A stretch of 60,000 nt of DNA from Owenia fusiformis (taxonomy: Eukaryota > Annelida > Polychaeta > Sabellida > Oweniidae), in the NCBI GenBank assembly GCA_903813345.2, contig CAIIXF020000009.1, forward strand, positions 34,963,759-35,023,758. Direction: 5' to 3'. Numbering within the stretch: the first letter of the stretch is position 1; every line of letters starts with the position of its first letter. The position numbers and the translations under genes were made by a program. Positions 21,256 through 36,200 of the stretch are shown here, in pieces. The notes beneath the pieces were generated by a model. That model searched no databases. It was not told the DNA's origin and worked only from the letters and a program-made list of their open reading frames with translations.

Positions 21256-24200
21256 CTGCAAATCAATATCAATAATGTATTAATTGGTTGCTGTTTGCGC
21301 ACATGGAAATCCAGTACATGTAATATATCAGTGATGATCTTTTTGGTAAATAAACTGTACACTCCTCTCAAAATGTTTAGAAACTTCCCATTGGCTAGTC
21401 CAACATTGGGACCTATGGCCATCTTGGCAGATATATTTTATTAGCCTTGGGATACTATTCTGAACCTCATATAGGATAATCTCTATTTACATTCAGATAT
21501 TCATCAAACTCATTGAGGACATGAGATTTAAATTAAAACATAAACATTCTTGAACAGTAGACATCCAATGGGGTTTCCATACTTTTGGATGGGAGTGTAA
21601 ATGTAAATATACATATCAATCTGGCTAGTTTATTCTAAATATGACAATTTGCATAATCAACTATAAAATCAGTTTTAATCTATTCGAATATGTATAATTT
21701 TAGACGAAAATTTGTGCATTTAGCCATGCTCCTAATACTGCAGTTCATCTAAAAGATAATGACAGCCTATTGCACTGACATTAGATATGTCTCAGTTTTA
21801 GTCGATTTCTGTGCAATTGACTCAGCAATTTTCATAAATATGTTTTAGAGAAAAGACTAGTTAGCGTTTAACAGAAATTAATCATAATTCTCATTCACAT
21901 CATTTAGGGGTGGCTGTGGGGGTCTTTAATGGGGTCTGTGATAGTTCTGAAATTTTGATTTGATTTTGAGATAGAATCCCATACCTCTATTCTTGCAAAT
22001 TCTTTTTTATTTCAAGTTCAGTTATCAAATTACCAAATCAGCATACAAAGGCATTCTAACAACCTGTTTTTCAATCATTTATTCTGCATTCTTTCAATCT
22101 AAACGAACTATAGTGGATGACAAAGTCAGAATTAGTAAAACTTTGTACAAAGATTGCATACTGTTGTATAAAAATAATAATAATCATGATGCAAAATGTA
22201 ATATACAAGTAGAAATATGGTATATAGTTTGCATAAGTGCAGACTGAACTAAACAAGCAGAAAATATCCATGATTTCTTGCTGAGTTCAATCTCTGATAC
22301 TACATCAGTAGACTTTAGTATATAATATTATGTAGATAGTTTACGTAATGTGAGCATACCTCTAATCTTACATCTGCCTGCTAGTGGGAAAACAAAGTTA
22401 TGGATTAGAAATAATAATCATGTTATTTACAGACATATTGTACCATATTCCCAGTTAATAACTAACATACAATTACTAAAACTATATATAACAATATAAA
22501 TAGAGAGTCAGGTACATATCAGCTTGTAGAAACATTGAAATCTAAATAGTATTCAATTGCCTTTCACTACATGCACTATGGCAATGCACTGCATTGTAAA
22601 AGACAATTGTAATGTCTACCATACATATATTGTTATGAGACTATAAATGTTATACAACTGTAATCCGGATCAGAAACCATCCTGATCAAGTAGAAACTCA
22701 GGCATCAAACCAAACCCTCACCCTGCCTTCTAGCACAAATTGATATTTCAATAGAACAACACAAAGTGTGATAAAAAGAGCCAACGTTTGGTGGTTCCGC
22801 CAGGAGAATTGTATTTTTAAACAAGTGTATTGATATTCGTTCTTCTATGTTAATTTTATTCAATCTGGGTTCATAGTGACATAAACACGAAACTTATCCA
22901 TCTTTTAGATCCACATGGAATAACTAGTGTAAAGCATATTGCCTGATGATAAAAAAATCAAACAGATCCACTGATGTCCCAATGTGCAAAAATTAATCAA
23001 AATGGTTTTTGAGAACTATTTAGGGAATTGAGACTCTCCTGTGTGATAAATATTTTGTCTCCAAAAGTCCTAAGAATTTTTTCAACTCAAAAAATGCATA
23101 CAACCATTTCACATGGGACAATTACCCAAATGAACAAGCCTCCATAGATATACATGAACATATACTGTGTTAGTAAAGCTTCTTAATGTTAGTTTCTTCA
23201 TTCCCCGTGTGACATAATCAGCAGACACTCTTAGCTTAGTGAACTAATTGATGAACTTGCGTTAGTTTTCACATAACATTACTGATCTTCATTAATCCTT
23301 CTGCGCCATTAAAGGGGCAATACTTGTAACTTTAAATTTGATCTGCAACCCCTGTAACCACTACTTTCAATGAGAATTTATCTTCTTTCTATTAATATCA
23401 AAAACTTGAATCAAGATGCTCCCCTTATGATATTTTTCCTTTTTAAAAAAAAAATTAGACTTTTATATATTATCTTTCCATGCTACTACAAATAAATCAA
23501 TTTCCATACTTCTATATTTCAAGATCAAAAATTCGTAGTAAGGAGGGTTGATTAAACAATTTTTGAGTAACAGGTATAGCTACTTTAATGACTTTATGAA
23601 TTACATGAAGCTGGTTATATTTATAATGTATATTTAGAACGAGCTGTGAATCCTAGGAAACCACATCAAGGTCAGCATTTCTAGATTAGGTTTATCATAA
23701 TATCAGCAAAATAATGTTATATAAGTAATGTTATTGTTAGGGAAGCAAAATCAATAGGAAATGCTAAAATTAACACCTGTTATTATTATATGTTAGTTCC
23801 ATCTGTCTAAGTCTATCAATGTTAATGCTTGGATTAATATCTCAATTAATATCTGGATTAATATCTGGATTATGCTATGATTAAACCAGATGGTACCTTA
23901 AATCAGACTTCAGTTTCTCCGATCTCATACTGCTGCATTTTACCTAGAATGGGGAGAAAATCATGCAAGTATCTGGCCTAGCCCTCTTTCTGAAATTTCT
24001 CAATTGTCCTAACATCAATGGAACATCTGATGTTTTTCAGTTTCCAAAAGTTCAATATGTAACTCAAGACTTCATGATTAGCATCTATATTTTGAGTATT
24101 TTACGTGTGACATGACTGACAGTGAAACCTGGTGTTGTGATCAGTGAAGTTTGTGAATACATCTCATCAGTGAATACATTTCTTTAGTGAACATGTCTAG

Positions 24201-27200
24201 TGACAGTAAACATACAAGGGCCGATCAAAAAGTTTCTTACCGTTGGCTCTAAATTTTATACTAAGAGGAGTTGGATGTATATCCACAAATGCATACAACA
24301 AATGCATATACAGTAGAACTGTAAAGTTGAACACCTATATATATCTTGAGATACCAAAGGTGTTCTACTTAGACAAATTCTACTATACTTTACTTTTACT
24401 TTGAAACATATCATTTAATTTAAATGCTAAAATGAGCCTTTGAGTTATATAGCTGTGTGACTTGAATGAAATGTGAAGGTATTGAAGATGAATTTCGAGA
24501 ATCAAACTCTACATATCGCCGTGAGTGAACTACACAATCACACAAATGTGATTCATTCGTCATGCATGCACGGTTGATTAAACTCAGAAATGAAACTAAT
24601 ATCTCCTTCAAAGAAAAATTATGAATATTTTAGTAAAACTGCTTAATGTGAGATGATATACAACTACACTATTGTAACAAACTGAATGATGCATTTACAG
24701 TACCATGCATGATGCAGTAACCATGCATGATTCTCTATATATGTATGTAACCTACGTACCAGTTATCCCAGGGACATTAATCACAGTTCTTATGACACCA
24801 TTTTCTATCCTAGGACTAAAGTAGAGAATACAATGTTTAGATGATATGTAAAATGTAAATCAAAGGAATATATCACCCCAATATTCTGTGAATTATTGGA
24901 TCCTTTACTGGTTAACATGTATTTGACTAAGATACTAATGTTCTGATTCAAGATGGTGTAGATGGATATTGGTATCACACCATATCAATCTCCTATCTAC
25001 ACGATCATTTGTCAGAACATTAGGCAAACTGTATAAATATGGACATTTTTGGGGAATACTCCTTTAAAAATCATGTATAATTGTTGTTTGGCAGCCTATT
25101 CTTGGCTATATTTTTTAAAAGCACAGTGTTAAGTATGACCTTTAAGATTGATGTTATAGTCATTTCGTTAAGAAGGCAGTGCACTAGATCAAGTGAATGC
25201 AACTCAAACAAAAAAGCATTATAATATTTCAGCTGATCTAAAAAACAATCACCTCAAATGTTAGCAGGTTGATGGTTAGAGAGTTTTTTGGAAATATTAA
25301 TTGTTTCACACCTGTTTCCATGGCAACCAGTCAAATTTGAACATTTGAGTTAATATTGAGGAAAACTGAATATCGATTATTCTATAAATTAAATAATTTT
25401 ACACAAATGAAACAGAGCCAGTTTGGAAATACTTCTTATTATCTATCTATAGGCTTATTATTGTGTCTACATGGTGAGGAAGCTAACATGGTGACCCCAA
25501 CCCTTTTTTATTTTGAAATGTGAGATCACGAAGGAACATTTCAAAAGAATAGATTTCTGGTAGGGCAACATTTGATAATATGAGAATGTTCTTTTGGCAT
25601 TTTTAATGTCCAGCCTTAACTAGTTAAACAATTATTTTGATGAAATATGCCCATCATATATGTGAACAAGTGGTTTCAGCTTCGTCATGGTAACTGTTAG
25701 TAAGTATTTAGATGGGAACAGATGAGAAAAACTCCCATTAGGCATGTTATTGGGCATGTTATTTTGGACTCTCATTTAAAATTACTAGTTTAGATATCAT
25801 AATATAAAACACATATAAAATTCATCAGTACAAAATGAATGTAAATTTTCTAAAAATGAAAGTCTAATATAGTAAGAAATTGCGTGCCTTTTCCATGTGT
25901 GTTTTCAACAAGGAAGTATTAACTTATGTGACAGGCCCTTGTGCTAATGGATAACAATAGCAATAAAAAAGCGTTTATCCTAGGATTTGCTACCACTGTA
26001 AATGAACAATAAAAGATAATGTAAAATCCACAAGGTCAATTTGTAGTGCACTACCCTCTTACCGTATATTATTTCATGAAATTATTAGTAATGCATATTT
26101 CTTTAAAGCATGTGTGTTTAAAAGTGTGATACATTTTAGTCGTTCTATTTATATACCCATAACCCTTCTAGCTCAAGATTTTACAAGGATATACTTCAAA
26201 TAAGACAAGGCATTAACATACAAAATGTCACCACCTGCCATTTGTTACAGACACTGACAATGGAACACTGTCCTCAAAAAAGTTGGAGACTACAACATAA
26301 CATAATAATGACCTTTAAATAACACCATAGACTTGCCAAGAGTTCTTACTATTCCCTTTAAATCCATATAAGAACAAACCAAACAAAATGGACTTCAATT
26401 TTGTTTATACAGCTCCTAATGGTCATGTGAGGATTGAGCAGCAAAGATGATGGACTTTTGGCTTGTCTAAGAGGACTACCACAAATAAGGACATCTATCC
26501 ACCACCAATAGGACTACCTCACTACATAACAGAAATCTGTCCCAACACCATTCGTGAGAAATTCTATGTCTATGATTTCTCAGTGATTCATACAATGTAC
26601 CTTTAAATAACACCATAGACTCAACAAGATTCCTCACTTTTTCTGTTTTAAACAATACATGCCAAAACTATATGAACCAACATATACTATAGTTGACCTT
26701 TCTTCAACCCTGGGTGAAAAACCTAGCTTTTAAAAACAAAACTGCAGGAGATACTTAGCTTGGCGAGATGCTTTTATTAAATTAGAATAGGCAATTGAAC
26801 AAAATCACATCCAAGTCGGTAAGTAGATATGAATTTTTAGCAAATTAATAGCACTAATAACTTTAAGTGGGCACTAATTGCCACCCAAAATGTAAAAGAA
26901 TGTGTACTAAAACTTGGTACCATCTAACAATGTACACATGAGAGAAAAATCTGTCGAGGGGCATTCCTGGATTAGTGATGACAAAATTCATTCAAAAACT
27001 TGAACTAGAACGAAAATGACTGCCAGAAATCAAGATGGTTAGGTTACCCAAAAGTTAATCATCAGTAACTTGACATCATCAAGTGTTTAACTTGACATCA
27101 TCAACTGTTTAACTTGACATCATCAACTGTTTAACTTGACATCATTAACTGTTTAACTTGACATCATTAACTGTTTAACTTGACATATGTGTACATAGTC

Positions 27201-30200
27201 AAAAAAATGTGACGAGCAGTTTTCTTGGAATTGCTATGACAAAAAGTGGGAGAACATCATAGTCTATCACTAACATTATGATGACGACTATATTCCACCA
27301 GTGGTGTGAAAAAACCTTTTCTCTCTTTAGTATGATGTTAGTAACATTAACCAAGAATAAACAAAACAAAACAAAAATAAGAAAAAATGAAGTTGAAAAC
27401 ACATGACTTTACAAATACATTTACAAATCAAGTGCAATGAAACAGAAATCAAGCTATGGATAGGACATACATTACATGTATAAACCAAAACACATTCCCT
27501 TGTAAGGCAATACACATTTTATAGTTATACAGGGTGTTCAATAAGTATTGCTAATTTTTCTCTTGTTCTCTTGCTTTTTCCTTCATGAAACTTTGTTGTA
27601 TATTGGGAAAACTCATGAATTTCCATGTGGTACGATACTTTAATGCATAATGCCTTACACAGTGGTTTTGGTATATAAGAGATTAATAAATTCCATGTTA
27701 TTCCAACTAGAGAAGACAATATTTAGAATCCCATTCCCTCCAATGTTAATTAAATATTCCTTACTACAAAATAGTTATGCTGGAATAGAGAATATAGAAC
27801 ATAGTATAGGTAAGAGTATCAAGTCGTCAAACATGCTTTATTAACCAAGAGTACGATAAAATGTGTTATATTTCTCAACACTGCAATTCTATAGAACAGC
27901 TCACTCGTGATAACAGTCTCCCATCAAGTCTATTGTATCTTCATATTTTTTGTACCTCTTAATTTTTGATGAGACAAGATAGCAAAGAGACATAATGCAA
28001 AAGGCCTAGTGCAAGCTGAATATGAGGTTTAGTAAGAAACTTAGATGTTAATCAATACTAGCCTTTAAGCATTATTTATATGATTCAACATTTAAAAGGA
28101 TCTGTTGAACTTTGATGTATGGGGTTACTTCATCATGGAGCTATATCGACCATGGGGCTATTTCAATGTAGCATAGCAAAAAATTTCAATCTATGCAGCT
28201 CGAAATGCTTGTTTTTGAAAATTTTAAAAATAAATTCAAAATCTAGTCCATTGGGCTAGATCTTAATCCAAGATGACCAAACCCAGAAATTTGAATTATC
28301 AGCCGTGCTCGAAATAACCTTATGGTCAAAGTAGCCCCAGGACGAAGTAACCCCATATGTCAAAGTTCAATGGGTCCCCCTAAAGCATACATGGGTGTAA
28401 GTACATGGGTTCCTAGACTACGTATAGGCATACACATGTTCTAGGAGTATATCTTCGACATGAAGACATACAAATTTTTTTTAATTCAATAATTCTTCAA
28501 CAAGTCATCCAGCTAATCAAAATGCCTGAATCATATGAAATAATTTGGAAGATTTGATCATATCTGACACTCAATTGAATAATAAACCATGCCAGTATAT
28601 ACCTAGTCTACCCATACGTACTTTACACAAATCCAAATTCAATTTTCATATAAAGCTTACATGTACAACTGATTTAAAGATTGAACAGTATATTGATTCT
28701 TTAACATTGATCTTATTAATTATAGAACCCGTATTATTTTCTAGCTTGTGAATCAACTTAGCATGATTGAATCATTAATCCAAAATTCTTAAACAATTTA
28801 GATATTTCAATCCATGTATTGTTTGATGATGACTTGTCAACAAGAAACTTTCTAAATTTTTGAATTAAAAGTATCTGAATTGTCCATCAAATCAAATTAA
28901 TGAAAGGGAATATGTATAATCAAATTAAATGCAATACCCCTTACTCAAAATGAGTCATTTTTAAGTAACGGTTGAATACTGTAAATAATGTTGAATAAGA
29001 CTCGTCAAACTATTCATAGAATCATATAATATAAAGACAGGTTGGGCCAATAAAAATGCTGATTTATTATACAACTGTAGTGTAAAAGCTCAGTCCCCAA
29101 TTAATGGAGTCTAAAACTCCCCATTTATCAAAATTGGCATTTTATTTGTGCAATACCACTTTAACAATTGATATTTTTATTGGACCACCCTGTGTATGCA
29201 AGAGTGCAGTAGAGCTATAGCTTACCCCTCTAATGTGTTCATGTGGTTATTGCCCTGCCAGTCGTCACTGGCATTATCATCACTGCTCTCTCGTACTACG
29301 ACTATTCCCTCATCACCCCTGGAATAGAACATTCAGAGATTATCTAATGTGGAACCTCAGAATGTTCATGTAGTTACAGTATATATGGGTTAGATGCCAT
29401 CAAAAAGGAGATTTTAATAGGACAAATCATGAAAATCAAGATGTTTTATAAATTGAGAATGAAATTTTACATTAAGGGAAATATGTTATCTTTGAAATCT
29501 AGTTTAAAACATTGAAGTTGAAAAACATGTAATAGTCAAGCATTATGATGAGGGATAATATATGTTAAACTTCCATTCAGAACTGTGGTAAAGTGTAACA
29601 CAGCATTTACATGACATGAATGTCACCACCCTATAAGATATTGTAAAGTTACAAAGTGTGACAATATGTTACAGATACCAAAACACCATTAACAACGTGT
29701 TGGCAGAGACAAAAAAATGGAATGACAATATACACATAATAAAAATGTTCAAGGTATTTTCTATGTAAAATGTTAAACCATATAATACATGCACATCTTG
29801 AATTTCTAAGGTATGTGGTATTCAGGAGGAAAATCAAACTAAAAGTCAGTGTGATACAAGAGTATGTTGCTCTCAAATTTGGAGTTTGATATTACAAATA
29901 TACAGCTAGAAATAACTGAATTTGAACTGAATAAGAGAAGTTTGTTTAGTTGTTTTGATTCTGAGAATAATATATACTTGTTTTGCATACCAGCACCTGA
30001 AGTATGTAAGTCATATCCACAGATTCCAGCAAGATCATTTTGTAGTAGTTTCAGTATTTTCTTGTTTAGGATTATTATTGAGCTACTGATTCTACAAAAA
30101 AATATGGCTGGAAGCGGTGACCATATCGATGTTGGTAATGGAAGGTGGGCAATTTAAATTTAAAACAACAAGCAACTACCATGCAAAATGTCGCCCTATG

Positions 30201-33200
30201 CCATTTGCTACAAACGCTGACCATGGAACACCAAATGCTGAATACCATCCACAAACAAGTTGTGGTGGTGAAATAAAAATGATGTGAATATTTGCAAGTT
30301 TCATTCCTAAAAACCCTGTGTGACAATTTTGGTTTATTTTGGTCCATACTTGATGACACAATTAAACAAGCAAATAACTTATCCCATTTCGAGAAATCAT
30401 TTCTTTCAAAATATTAATGATAGCAGTTTAAATCAATCTCATTAGGCACATCATCACTTTTAATTGTATTTTACTGTATCCCTGTAAATTGCATGTACAT
30501 AGTGTCGGCCATTAGGGCTAGTTACCTTTTTATTGTATACTTTTTTTAAGCTCTTGATTAATACTAATACATGCCCTTTGGTGTCTTGGTATTTGTCATG
30601 CTGCATTTTTGTACATACTTTTATAGGATTAATAAATAATAATAAATAATAATCCTCTTATAATTTATATCTGCTCTCTATTTATATACTCAGGATAATC
30701 TTGTCTTACATCGAAAGCTTTACTCACATAGATGCAAGTAAATGATAAAGTGACTTGATAGAATACAAGATGGCATATCCTCCCATTATGTTTACAATTC
30801 ATGCAGTCAACTGTAAAATAAGATAACTGAATTGAATTGAATACAAGATGCACCATACAACCAATCGGTGTTGGCTCACTGCACTTACGCTTTAACCTTG
30901 AAAGCTAAATCGGCATAACCAGGGTCAAAGTTATAATCTTCATCTAATTTAACAATAGGCTTTCTATCACTGATTCTTATATCATAGAGATGGCTTGAGG
31001 TCTCTACATCAAGTTCTCTGTTTGGTTCTTCATCAGAGTCATTATGGATGAAGTCAAAGCTGTAATCAAACAAGCAAGAAAGGCAAGCAATTAACATGCA
31101 CTACTGAAAGCCAAACACCTAAACTTTAAGAAATATATCACAGGGGTCACACCAATCATATGTGCATAATGAGCATTTATATTTTGCTAAAAGTTAAATG
31201 ATTTGTCTAGTTTTCTTGCACATCTGTATAAGTTAGAGTGCCAACACCAACATACTAGATTAACTTATTCTTTATGACTTCACTTATTTCTTGTATAGTT
31301 TGTGATAATAGGACATGGCCCCCATGAAATATTTCTTAAGGAATGCTGAATCCAGGTCAAATATTTAAACATGCACTAAACTGCTAAATTGTAGTTATTG
31401 ATTTGACTGGTCATCTCTGCATTTGACAGAATTTGACATTTGGTGTCAATTATAATGTTTTGGTTTAACTTGGTTTCAAGCTCCACTGATTACATAATAT
31501 AACCATAGCTACTGACAATTTGCTGGAAAATAATGAGTGCCTAAGATCACTCAAGATCACTGACCACTGAAGATCTGTGTACGCATTCATAACATAATAC
31601 AACTAAATAAATCAAAAGTAACATTCACAGATTTGGGAAGCATATATTTGGCCTCATTTTCAAAAATAGGTCTTCTGTTTTTAGAAAAATTAGCTTAAGT
31701 CTAAACTGCTAATTTTAAGATCCTCCCCAGAGTTAAACCATAACATTATAGAAGCTGGGATGTATAAAGCAAAATGCAATATACAGTCTATGGCACAGCA
31801 CCATGGCCAAATATGGACTGACTAGTGTAAATAAACGAAGGGTTGCCTCAACTTGTGGCAAATCTTGATGCTGGCCATTAGACTGATGCAGTATTATTAG
31901 AAATCAGTAATTCATAAGCAAACTCTAAGATTGTACAAACTAGTTAAATCTAACCCCATGCACAAAAACGTACCAAAAGCTCGAGCTTGCATTGAAAGAC
32001 AAATGCTCAAAAATTGAAATCATATAGTAATGATAAAATAAAAAATTAATTAAAATACCAAAGTTCCCAAACTTCATAAGGCTAGGACTACAACTAAGTC
32101 AATTTCTAAACCAGAAATGATGAAAATCAAGCAAATCTCTATAATTCCATGCTGTAACTTACACATCCACCATCCCTTCATCTTTTAGGTTGTAATCAAA
32201 AGCAGGGTTGGAAATAGCAGGGTTGCGCTTGGCATTGTTTAGGGTATGCATTAAATGTGTCGTTCTGTCGTTTTCATATTTTCTCCTAAAACGAAAATAT
32301 ATCATAAAGTAATCATGTCACTGAACATAATATTTCAATTCAACAAAAACAAATATAATCAAACTTAGGGGAGGCATCAAAAGTTCAATGTCTGATTGGA
32401 AACTAAATAAATCCAGTTTTGACTCTGACCCCCCCCCCCTCCCCCAAAAACTAAATACCATGAAAGTTGATCGCTGACCTCCGGTTTGAAAATTTGAAAA
32501 ATTATTGCTAAACACGATCTAGTTTTTGTTAATTCCTATCTTCATTTGCGGCTTTTAACAACTATTGATAGAATAGAATCCTTTGGAATGATCTTGACGA
32601 AGACAGCATCAGGTAAAATCTTTATTTTTAAACCATTCTGAGTCAAAATTGCCAAAAATTTGAAATGTTGAAATTTGTCGGATAGCAAACTGAAATTGGT
32701 TCGAACCCCCTCCCCCCTAACAAGATTTAATTAGTTTTCTATCCTACATCGAACTTTTGATGCCTCCCCTTAGCGTTAATAGTCCAACACCATAATATTA
32801 GCCTATTGTTTAATAAGTTTAGTACTAAGTAACAAAAGTTTGGACTGTATATATGTTAATATCATAATCATCACTTAAGACAGGTTTTCATGTATATATA
32901 CAGAGTACATGTATATACCTGAATGTAAATATACGTGTACATCTGAATATAACAAGACATTACAAGTAAACTATGCCATCTATATAACAAGACATGACAA
33001 GTAATGCCATCTATCCTTCTAAAAGCAAATGACGGCAATTTCAAAGAAAAAAAACCAGCTAATGCTGTGGTCACATATGCTCTGATTTTCTGCACTGGCG
33101 CCCGGCCGATTGAGTATTGTGTTCAAAATTGAATACAATATTGAACAAAACACTCAATCAGCCGGGCGCCGTAGTAAAAATCAGAGCAAATGTGACCACG

Positions 33201-36200
33201 GCATTAGCACCTTATCAACTAAGAAATAAAACCAAGGTAAACTATTGAAGTTGCGGTTCTCAAATGTTAGGGTTATGCCTGGGCCAGGTAAAGATATAAG
33301 CATATAGCCCTTTACTTTGCTATCTTAGAAACTGGGCACTTTGGCATAAGCTGTTCTAAGCCATCCTTATATCTCTACCACAGGCTGTGCTACACACCAG
33401 GCCATTTCTTCAAAATAAATTTCATGTCTAAGATTCATTTGTCTTTTATGATCAAAGGCTAATGCCTGGATCACATTTGCTCTGATTCATCAGCCGGCTC
33501 CCAGCCGATTGAGTATTTAAATCATAACTGATAGACTATGAATACAATTAAAAAAAAATACTCAATCGGCTGGACGCTGATGAATCGGAGCAAATGTGAC
33601 CCAGGCATAACAGATGATAAAACAATATTTGAAAAAGATGGCAGTGTAAGCAATTCTAACATGATGATTCACTTCTGCCATCTTTATATTGGCCTTGTTT
33701 ACAACACATTCTTAAATGCTGGCAAAGCATTTGAAAATGAAGAATTGTAATCGACAATAATAAATACTAAATATGCCACAGAAGCTATGTTATAAAAGCT
33801 GTTATACAGGCATTAGACGAAGTAATACTACATTATATAGACTATGTTATTTAGCTGTGATATATAGGTTTTTATTGAGGCTGTGTTATCTGGGCTGTGT
33901 TATATAAGCGGTTAGTGGTATCATATAAGCTGTGCTATACAAGCTATATGTTATACATGTACATATACCTTTTGAAGGCAGGATTAATATAAGAAGAGTT
34001 TGGTAAAGGTAATGAAGCTTCTTCATCTTTCAATCTGTAATATTAACATGCATGAATGTCAGTTAAAATCATTGTCATGTTACAGTTATCTTTCTAAAGC
34101 CTTTTATTTTACAGTTTTACTCATGAAAAACAGGTCAAAATATGTCATAGTTTTCACAAAGAGTGTGTCAATTGAATTAGGAAAATATCAGAAGAGTACT
34201 GTGTTAGAACCTTACAGTACATGTACTTGTACTTGCAAGTACTTGTACTTAAGGTACTTGCACTTATTAGTTAGACATATTCTTCAAAGAGCAACATGCT
34301 AAACAATATCAGGGGTTTCATTAGCAGCAGGCAACAGGCGATTTTCACCCCAAGTAAACCCCAAGTTGTCCTCAGAAAAAACATGTGTTGTTTTTAAGGA
34401 TCTTTTTTACTTTCCATGTTAAATTTATGATTTCCATTAATTTTTCCCATTGTTTTCATTTATTTAGCCTGTTGTGAGAAATTCTAGTAAAACCCCTGAA
34501 CATATAAATCAAGTAGATGCAATTGTCACTATAGTTCATTTAATAAAGCATAAAGGAAGTATGTTACAAAGAGGTTACTAGTGCATGGACATATGAACAC
34601 ACTCACTTGCTTGTGCAAATAAGAAGTGATTGCCCTATAGACTTGGTACATGTACCCTGGTCTCAAATAGATGTGATAAATAAAAGGACACATACACATA
34701 GCCTGGAGTACATGCTTCATGAGTCATGACCCAAGGCTACATGCTCCATAGTCAAGGATGCATGTACCATAACAACCATGGCCAAAACTACATGCTCATT
34801 AGTAAAGGGCGCATGCGTCATAGTCACTGATGCATGCACCAGGGTCCAATCTACATGCACAATAGATAAGAACAAATACAATAATGTACAACATCTTAGC
34901 CAGTAATAAATTCTATAGATGAACTAAAAACTGAACCAAATCACAAAACTTACTTCTTCCATGAATAAATGACGACAATAACTCCGATGAGAGAGCCCAG
35001 GAAAATGATGCAGCCAAGGGCCAGGAAACCTGCCTGAACGGCCCCAATGGTGTAGGGGACCATAACGGATGGTATTGCCTTCACAGTAACAACATTCGCC
35101 TCAAGGGAATCAAACAAGGCACGGATTTCATCTGCTTTTTCTTCAATACGCCTGAAATGGGATAAATATGTGTGCATATGTGACCTTGACTTTAAGTTAG
35201 CACTTACGTGATCGTCAGCCAGCTTAGAGAGACACTGGCAGATACACAGAATTCAAATCATATTTAAAAGTTTGAACTTAACTTTGAAAAAAACATCTGG
35301 CTGAGAAAAGTTCATACTATCTTTGAAATTACATGACACTGATGTACTAACTAGAATTAAATAAATTTGTATTAAGGTTATTGTTAGCCAGTTTAAGGAG
35401 CACCTAGAAATAGAATTCAAAACAATTTTTTTCAATTTCAAAACTTTTAACTTGAAAAGACATCTGGCTGAGAGGAAGATGTAATTCTCTATCTATTCAG
35501 CTTACTTCAAAAGTTCATCTTTTGGCACTATTCTCCCTCCCTCAGTATCCACAGCATGGAAGTACATGTCAGTCCTGGAATAATGTAATATTTGGGTTAA
35601 TTATTGAAGTGTTTGGTAAATGGTAAACAAGGCATTAACATGCAAAATGTCACCATCATTTGTTACAGGTGGCAACTGCCCATTGTCAACTGCTGTCACA
35701 AAAATGGAGACCATAATAATATGTCAAAACTTTTTGGTGGTGACATAAAAATGATAAAATCATGACAGTAGGGACAATGGTAGAACAATACCATTTTGCC
35801 ACACTGAGATGCATGTTAAATTGATTAAGTTCGATATACAGGATGACAAAACAAGAGCCACATGGGCCGTGTGTGCCAACATGTGTGAATTAAAAATGAA
35901 CCCATATACCATCTATATTGGAATCATGTTTATCATACTTTATAAAATCCAGGTTAACAATGTATTAAGAGATGACATTAAGAAAATATTGACAGAGAGA
36001 GTTAGCGAGATCAATAGTGCAAAAATAGTTCATTCATGGAACGAAGCGTGAAACTTTCCACATATCATCAGAATGCCATTCCCTTTGATTTAAGAGCCAG
36101 AGCCATATTTGTGGTCCACTAGAATGATCAAAAAATACTAAGTACCCCATCCCACCAAATCCAATGGGGGGTGGGGAGATATCGAAATATTTTTTTCATA

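Larger units (their letters stand above)
24810..29225 (-). other. Cadherin intron 21
   Basis: 4.4-kb intron. It holds a copy of the TGTCACCACC family (26200-26290), a 22-bp satellite (27067-27186), a lone mariner-like end (tacagggtgttcaataagta, 27529) and TIR elements at 28105-28370 and 29038-29192. About 24.8-26.2 kb shows nothing recognisable. Confidence 0.6.
29319..30888 (-). other. Cadherin intron 20
   Basis: It contains two copies of the TGTCACCACC family (29600-29720 and 30166-30282). A possible 3' tail of a non-LTR element lies at about 30455-30657, ending in ataataataaataataa-type repeats. Confidence 0.55.
32286..33968 (-). other. Cadherin intron 18
   Basis: It carries the TIR element 32364-32773 and the palindromic MITE copies at 33062-33204 and 33462-33608. 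The stretch 33800-33960 has loose gctgtgttatataagc-like repeats. Confidence 0.6.

Noticed and set aside
22353-22370. Possible 18-bp mini-exon of the cadherin tail
   Set aside because: It has AG and GT flanks, but in the required phase it introduces a stop (TAA) or breaks the frame into the last exon.
27067-27186. CRISPR-like 22-bp repeats
   Set aside because: Direct head-to-tail microsatellite without spacers.
35809-36051. 80-codon plus-strand ORF next to the large inverted repeat
   Set aside because: It reads into the terminal repeat of the element and has no family resemblance.
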